Shown: positions 4,126 through 8,134 of the stretch, piece after piece
How positions within the stretch are numbered: position 1 is the stretch's first letter
Layout of the letters: the number at the start of each line of letters is the position of its first letter
DNA from: Coprenecus sp964640305
GTDB lineage: Bacteria; Bacteroidota; Bacteroidia; Bacteroidales; UBA932
Direction: 5' to 3'
NCBI GenBank assembly: GCA_964640305.1
Contig: CAZXFF010000066.1
Coordinates: 1-8,134, forward strand
Length of the DNA stretch: 8,134 nucleotides
Notes under the pieces: model-generated
What the model saw: only the letters and a program-made list of their open reading frames with translations
What the model was told of the DNA's origin: nothing
Databases searched by the model: none
Program-made: the position numbers and the translations under genes

Positions 4126-5763
4126 CTATTTTGCAAACAAAACATCAGGTCCCTGGATAAACCGTACATCTTTGGGAATACCGGCTGCGTTTATCCTGTC
4201 CAGATCCTGCTGAAGTACAGGGGTAATCCCACCGTTTTTGGCACGGAAATCTGCAGCGAACTCAACATTTCCGTCACCCTGTGTAGTCAATATAAGGTCA
4301 GCCCACGAGTTCATGGCTTCCCTCGCTTTGGCATAGTCGATCGTATATTTGCCTTCTTCATTCTTGGAAAAAGCACCTTGCTGCTGCATATAATTGAAGC
4401 ACATCATATTTGCTTTTCCATGCGATGAAGCTGCTCCGAAGCGTACTGACCTGAATATTCCTGCAATATAGGTGGTAAGTGCATCTTCTACGGTAATGTT
4501 TGTAATCTCGCCTTTTTCAACCAGCCTGCAAACCATGAAGAGTCCAAGAATATCTGCCTTAGCTTCTTCCCACGATGTTTTCTCGGTACCCATTGCAGCA
4601 TCTACTGTACCCTTTCCGTCAATGGTTTCCTTGACTCCGAGTCCATGTGCCACTTCATGGAATGTCACATTCCAGAAAAATGCGTCGAATTTCAGATGCT
4701 CCATATCTTCTTTCGAAAGTACCTGCTCCCCTATCGGAAGCATGATCTTGTCGAATTTGGCTTTCATGACATTACGGAGCTGAAGACGCCTGGTTCCTTT
4801 AAGGGCATGTACCCTTTCATCATTAGGCAGGTTGATGGCAATAGTCTTGCTGCCCGCATTTCCGTCTCCCGCATAATAAACTGCATCATAGACATTCAGA
4901 TCTGACGAGGTACCCGGTACGAAAGTCTTGTACTCAGGTCTGCAAGGCAGCTCTTTCTGCAATTCAGGGAGCATGGCCACGAATTTTGCAAGGTCCTTGC
5001 TCCTTTCATTGTCTTTCAGCAGAATATAGGATTCGTAGGATGTCTTTGTTTCCTGGAATTTGTCATCATAGCTTTCAATCGGTCCTACTACAATGTCAAT
5101 GTTGCTTTCCTTCATATCCATCCACGCAAGGTCACTTTCCAGATAATCGTCAGTCCTGAATGCTTCAATCCTCTTCAGAAGATAATTCTTCAGACCGGGA
5201 TCTTCAGCCAAATCTGCCGCTTTCTGCATAAGCGTGCACATTTCCTCAACCTCAGCAGCATATTCTACATGATACGGAACACTTTTCAGTTTTCCGTTTT
5301 CATCCCTACGTACTACTGTATACCAGGAAAGCTTGTCAGGATCATCGAATGCTTCAAATTCATCAGCAGTCATATCTGCCGGATAATATGTACATACATC
5401 AGGTTTGGCACCATATCCCTTGACAAAAGGCTTGTTGTCATCCAGTCTGTCCCACGGTCCGTAGTTGATATAGGCAAATTCCCTTGCATACGGATCCTCT
5501 ATTCCGTCTATCAGCGTCTTGTCGCCGAATGTCTGCTTCCAGAACAGATCATCCGTTATATCGGCCAACTTGAAAAATATCTGTACAATCTCTTTCTCAT
5601 TCTCCGTAAGTCCGGAAACGAGGGGGGAACTCAACTCAAAAGGAGCGTACTCTTCAACTTTTTCTTTCATTGGAGATTCAGGATTTGAATTACACGATAC
5701 TGCCCCTGCCATAACTGCAGCAGCACACAGTACCTTAATCGGAATTGAATTTGTTCGTTTCAT
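4126..5763 (-). CDS. M49-like (dipeptidyl peptidase III-related) zinc metallopeptidase lipoprotein
   Basis: This 545-residue protein is probably a zinc-dependent peptidase anchored in the cell envelope. Residues 1-24 look like a lipoprotein signal: basic start, hydrophobic core, then GAVSC with C24 as the lipidated cysteine. The zinc site is HEVAHG at 369-374 (H369 and H373 as ligands, E370 as general base), followed by WEEAKAD at 398-404, matching the second M49 motif that supplies the glutamate ligand. The segment VVGPIESYDD at 225-234 also resembles a conserved M49 block. Classical dipeptidyl peptidase III has a six-residue HExxGH motif and is about 700 residues; this one is shorter in both. 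Related Bacteroidota proteins have, from memory, sometimes been named dihydrofolate reductase; nothing here supports that. The substrate is unknown. The gene follows mfd by 37 nt and has its own -7 box. Confidence 0.85.
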   Translation of the reverse strand: MKRTNSIPIKVLCAAAVMAGAVSCNSNPESPMKEKVEEYAPFELSSPLVSGLTENEKEIVQIFFKLADITDDLFWKQTFGDKTLIDGIEDPYAREFAYINYGPWDRLDDNKPFVKGYGAKPDVCTYYPADMTADEFEAFDDPDKLSWYTVVRRDENGKLKSVPYHVEYAAEVEEMCTLMQKAADLAEDPGLKNYLLKRIEAFRTDDYLESDLAWMDMKESNIDIVVGPIESYDDKFQETKTSYESYILLKDNERSKDLAKFVAMLPELQKELPCRPEYKTFVPGTSSDLNVYDAVYYAGDGNAGSKTIAINLPNDERVHALKGTRRLQLRNVMKAKFDKIMLPIGEQVLSKEDMEHLKFDAFFWNVTFHEVAHGLGVKETIDGKGTVDAAMGTEKTSWEEAKADILGLFMVCRLVEKGEITNITVEDALTTYIAGIFRSVRFGAASSHGKANMMCFNYMQQQGAFSKNEEGKYTIDYAKAREAMNSWADLILTTQGDGNVEFAADFRAKNGGITPVLQQDLDRINAAGIPKDVRFIQGPDVLFAK

Positions 5764-5781
5764 ATTGATATTGTATTTTTA

Positions 5782-5789
5782 CAAATATA
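5782..5789 (-). promoter_or_regulatory. -7 box for the M49-like peptidase gene
   Basis: On the minus strand this reads TATATTTG, an exact TAnnTTTG match, 18 nt upstream of the start codon at 5763. No TTTG appears 19-21 bp upstream, and that region would overlap the 3' end of mfd. The peptidase is therefore likely transcribed on its own, perhaps with some read-through from mfd. Confidence 0.5.
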
Positions 5790-5801
5790 GCCAATTCTTC
5801 C

Positions 5802-8134
5802 CTACATCTTTAAAACTTTATTATAAGCATCCTCTATTGTCGTTACATTTTTGACCATTATATACAGTTTTTCATTCGACTCTTTAATGGAATAGGTTTT
5901 TCCGTCCCTGTGCTGTATGTTCTTTATTATTTCCGCAAATCTTGGACTGCGGTAGAACGGAGACATGGAATTGGATATGAAATACAGGACCATTGTGCCG
6001 TTCTTGAGGACAATTTTTTCAAACCCACGGCTCTTGGCCGCCATTCTTAGCCTTACAACATATATAAGTTGCTTGAACTGGTCAGGCAGAGGTCCGAACC
6101 TGTCTTCGATTCCGGCAATGAACCTTTGCAGTTCGTCCTCACTTGAAATGGAGTCAAGTTCCTTGTAAAGCCTGATTTTTTCTGCTGTTATATTGATATA
6201 TGTATCCGGTATCAGCAATTCCATATCCGTATCCACTGAACAGTCTGTAAGATACATATCCTCCTCTTCCGTTTTCCTGCCAGGGACTTCTACAGTTTCT
6301 CCTGAAGTTTCCCGTATTTCTTCGAAAGCTTCGGCAAGAATCCTCTGATATGTTTCAAAGCCCATTTCCGCAATATAACCACTTTGTTCTGCACCAAGCA
6401 TGTTTCCCATTCCACGTATATCCAGATCCCTCATTGCAATGTTGAACCCGCTTCCCAGATCTGAAAAGGCTTCTATGGCATCAAGACGGCTTTTTGCTTC
6501 GTCCGAGAGACTCGTCATTGGAGGAACTATCAGGTAGCAGTAAGCTTTTCTGCTGGATCGGCCTACTCTGCCCCTGAGCTGATGCAGATCACTCAGCCCG
6601 TAATTCTGAGCCTGGTTGATGATTATAGTATTGGTGTTCGGGATATCTATCCCGTTTTCGATAATAGTGGTGGCAAGCATTATATCATAATCCCCAGACA
6701 TGTATTCGATAATCTTGTCTTCCAACACTTTGGGCTCCATTTGTCCGTGCGCTACGCAAGTCTTGGCTTCAGGTACTATCTTATGTATTATGTCCTCAAC
6801 TTCATAAATATCCTTCACCCTGTTGTGAACGAAGAATACCTGTCCTCCCCTATCCATCTCATCCTTGATAATCTTTCTTATCACATCTTCATTGAAATCT
6901 ATTATTTCCGTGTGTATAGGAAGCCTGTTGGGAGGTGGCGTGTTGATAATCGAGAGATCCCTGGCACCAAGCAATGAAAACTGAAGTGTTCTTGGAATAG
7001 GAGTTGCAGTAAGTGTCAGTGTATCCACTGTAAGTTTCAGCTTTCTCAAAGTTTCTTTTGCTGCAACCCCGAACTTCTGTTCCTCATCGATAATAAGCAG
7101 TCCGAGATCCTTGAAAATGATATTCTTGTTCAGAAGTCTGTGCGTACCTATTACAATATCAATTTTTCCCTCCTTTAGCCGTTGCACTATATCGGACACC
7201 TCCTTGGCTGTCCTCAGACGGCTTATATATTCAATGGTACAAGGAAAATTCCTGAACCTGTCCCTGAAAGTATTGTAATGCTGAAGTGCCAATATGGTAG
7301 TCGGTATCAGGACTGCAACCTGTTTATTGTCAGCAACAGCCTTGAAAGCTGCTCTCATCGCAACCTCTGTCTTTCCGAATCCTACGTCACCGCATACGAG
7401 ACGGTCCATAGGACAATCGCTTTCCATGTCTTTCTTGACAGCTTCGACAGCTCTTATCTGATCTGGAGTTTCTTCATACTGGAACGAAGATTCGAATTCC
7501 TGCTGAAGGAAGGAATCAGGGGAAAATGCAAATCCTTTTGCCATTCTACGCTGTGAATAGAGCCTTATAAGATCCTGGGCAATATCCTTTACTTTGGATT
7601 TGGCGCTTGACTTGAGTTTTTCCCAGTTTCCGGTTCCCAACTTGTTTATTTTCGGTGGTTTGGTAGCATCCCCAGAACGGTATTTGGAAATACGGTGCAA
7701 TCCGTGTACGGATACGAAAAGAACATCATTATCCTTATATATCAACTTTATAGCCTCCTGTACCTTTCCGTTTATACGGTTCTTCACCAGTCCTCCGAAA
7801 CGTCCTATACCATGATCGATATGTACGATATAGTCCCCCTCTTTGAAAGAATTGAGATCATTCATTGTAAGCCTCTCGCTTCTTTCTATAGTGCGTTTTA
7901 GCCTTATCCTCCTGAAACGGTCGAATATCTGGTGGTCAGTATAAAGGCATATGCCGGCATCATGGTCTATGAACCCCTCCTGTATAGTGAATTCCATATA
8001 GGAAATATGAAGCCTGAAAGAAGAAAATATATTTTTCAATCTCTCTATCTGGCTTCTGTTCTCACTCATTATCATTATCCTGTACCCGTCTTCCTCCTTT
8101 TTCTTCATATCATGGGCAAGAAGTTCGAAATTCT
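5802..8134 (-). CDS. mfd: Transcription-repair coupling factor Mfd (N-terminal third outside window)
   Basis: Mfd is a DNA translocase that removes RNA polymerase stalled at DNA damage and recruits UvrA for nucleotide excision repair. About 776 residues are visible; the frame is open to the window edge, and full-length Mfd is about 1,100-1,150 residues, so the UvrB-like N-terminal domains are mostly missing. Counting from the ATG at 8108, which is probably internal: the RNA-polymerase-interacting domain starts at about 88 (GDYIVHIDHGIGRFGG), Walker A is GDVGFGKT at 240-247, the DEEQ box is 341-344, TATP is 367-370, the motif VI region is QLRGRVGR at 510-517, and the translocation (TRG) motif RGMGNMLGAEQSG is 565-577. 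The C-terminal TRCF domain follows and ends at the TAG stop at 5802-5804. All ATPase motifs are intact. Confidence 0.97.
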   Translation of the reverse strand, partial: NFELLAHDMKKKEEDGYRIMIMSENRSQIERLKNIFSSFRLHISYMEFTIQEGFIDHDAGICLYTDHQIFDRFRRIRLKRTIERSERLTMNDLNSFKEGDYIVHIDHGIGRFGGLVKNRINGKVQEAIKLIYKDNDVLFVSVHGLHRISKYRSGDATKPPKINKLGTGNWEKLKSSAKSKVKDIAQDLIRLYSQRRMAKGFAFSPDSFLQQEFESSFQYEETPDQIRAVEAVKKDMESDCPMDRLVCGDVGFGKTEVAMRAAFKAVADNKQVAVLIPTTILALQHYNTFRDRFRNFPCTIEYISRLRTAKEVSDIVQRLKEGKIDIVIGTHRLLNKNIIFKDLGLLIIDEEQKFGVAAKETLRKLKLTVDTLTLTATPIPRTLQFSLLGARDLSIINTPPPNRLPIHTEIIDFNEDVIRKIIKDEMDRGGQVFFVHNRVKDIYEVEDIIHKIVPEAKTCVAHGQMEPKVLEDKIIEYMSGDYDIMLATTIIENGIDIPNTNTIIINQAQNYGLSDLHQLRGRVGRSSRKAYCYLIVPPMTSLSDEAKSRLDAIEAFSDLGSGFNIAMRDLDIRGMGNMLGAEQSGYIAEMGFETYQRILAEAFEEIRETSGETVEVPGRKTEEEDMYLTDCSVDTDMELLIPDTYINITAEKIRLYKELDSISSEDELQRFIAGIEDRFGPLPDQFKQLIYVVRLRMAAKSRGFEKIVLKNGTMVLYFISNSMSPFYRSPRFAEIIKNIQHRDGKTYSIKESNEKLYIMVKNVTTIEDAYNKVLKM

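Noticed and set aside
4155..4196. Perfect 8-bp inverted repeat GGATAAAC/GTTTATCC with a 26-nt loop near the 3' end of the M49-like gene
   Set aside because: It is inside coding sequence with no T run, and a handful of such repeats is expected by chance in a window this size.

Overview
The window looks like the chromosome of a member of the Bacteroidota, most likely Bacteroidales. The promoter-like sites fit the TAnnTTTG type described for Bacteroides. The tRNA gene lacks an encoded CCA end. Two genes encode lipoproteins with Bacteroidota-style signal peptides, and most genes lack a Shine-Dalgarno sequence. No transposase, integrase, phage gene or CRISPR array is visible, and most of the window is ordinary core genome.

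Positions 1-2470 (plus strand) hold the 3' end of a PpiD/SurA-like periplasmic peptidyl-prolyl isomerase gene. Three bases later comes thyA (thymidylate synthase), which overlaps folA (dihydrofolate reductase) by four bases. ThyA makes dTMP and releases dihydrofolate, which FolA reduces back to tetrahydrofolate, so the two form a metabolic cycle. A tRNA-Ala(GGC) gene with its own well-matched promoter follows, then an intrinsic terminator, the only one seen downstream of the whole group.

Positions 2471-2711 are non-coding but structured. They hold several short inverted repeats and a well-matched promoter on the minus strand that serves no annotated gene. It points at the back side of the tRNA terminator, so a small minus-strand RNA or a very short peptide is possible. 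This is the least explained part of the window.

Positions 2712-4121 hold a small lipoprotein of unknown function (minus strand), divergent from a two-gene plus-strand unit: a GNAT-family acetyltransferase and crcB, a fluoride channel. The divergent promoters share an 86-bp gap.

Positions 4126-8134 (minus strand) hold a lipoprotein metallopeptidase related to the M49 (dipeptidyl peptidase III) family, with an HEVAH zinc motif. Upstream of it is mfd, the transcription-repair coupling factor, whose N-terminal third lies beyond the window. crcB and the metallopeptidase gene converge with only four bases between their stop codons.

No clear new multi-gene system was found. The main leads are the candidate small transcript at about 2424-2549, the short zinc motif of the M49-like lipoprotein, and unusual cofactor-site residues in FolA.
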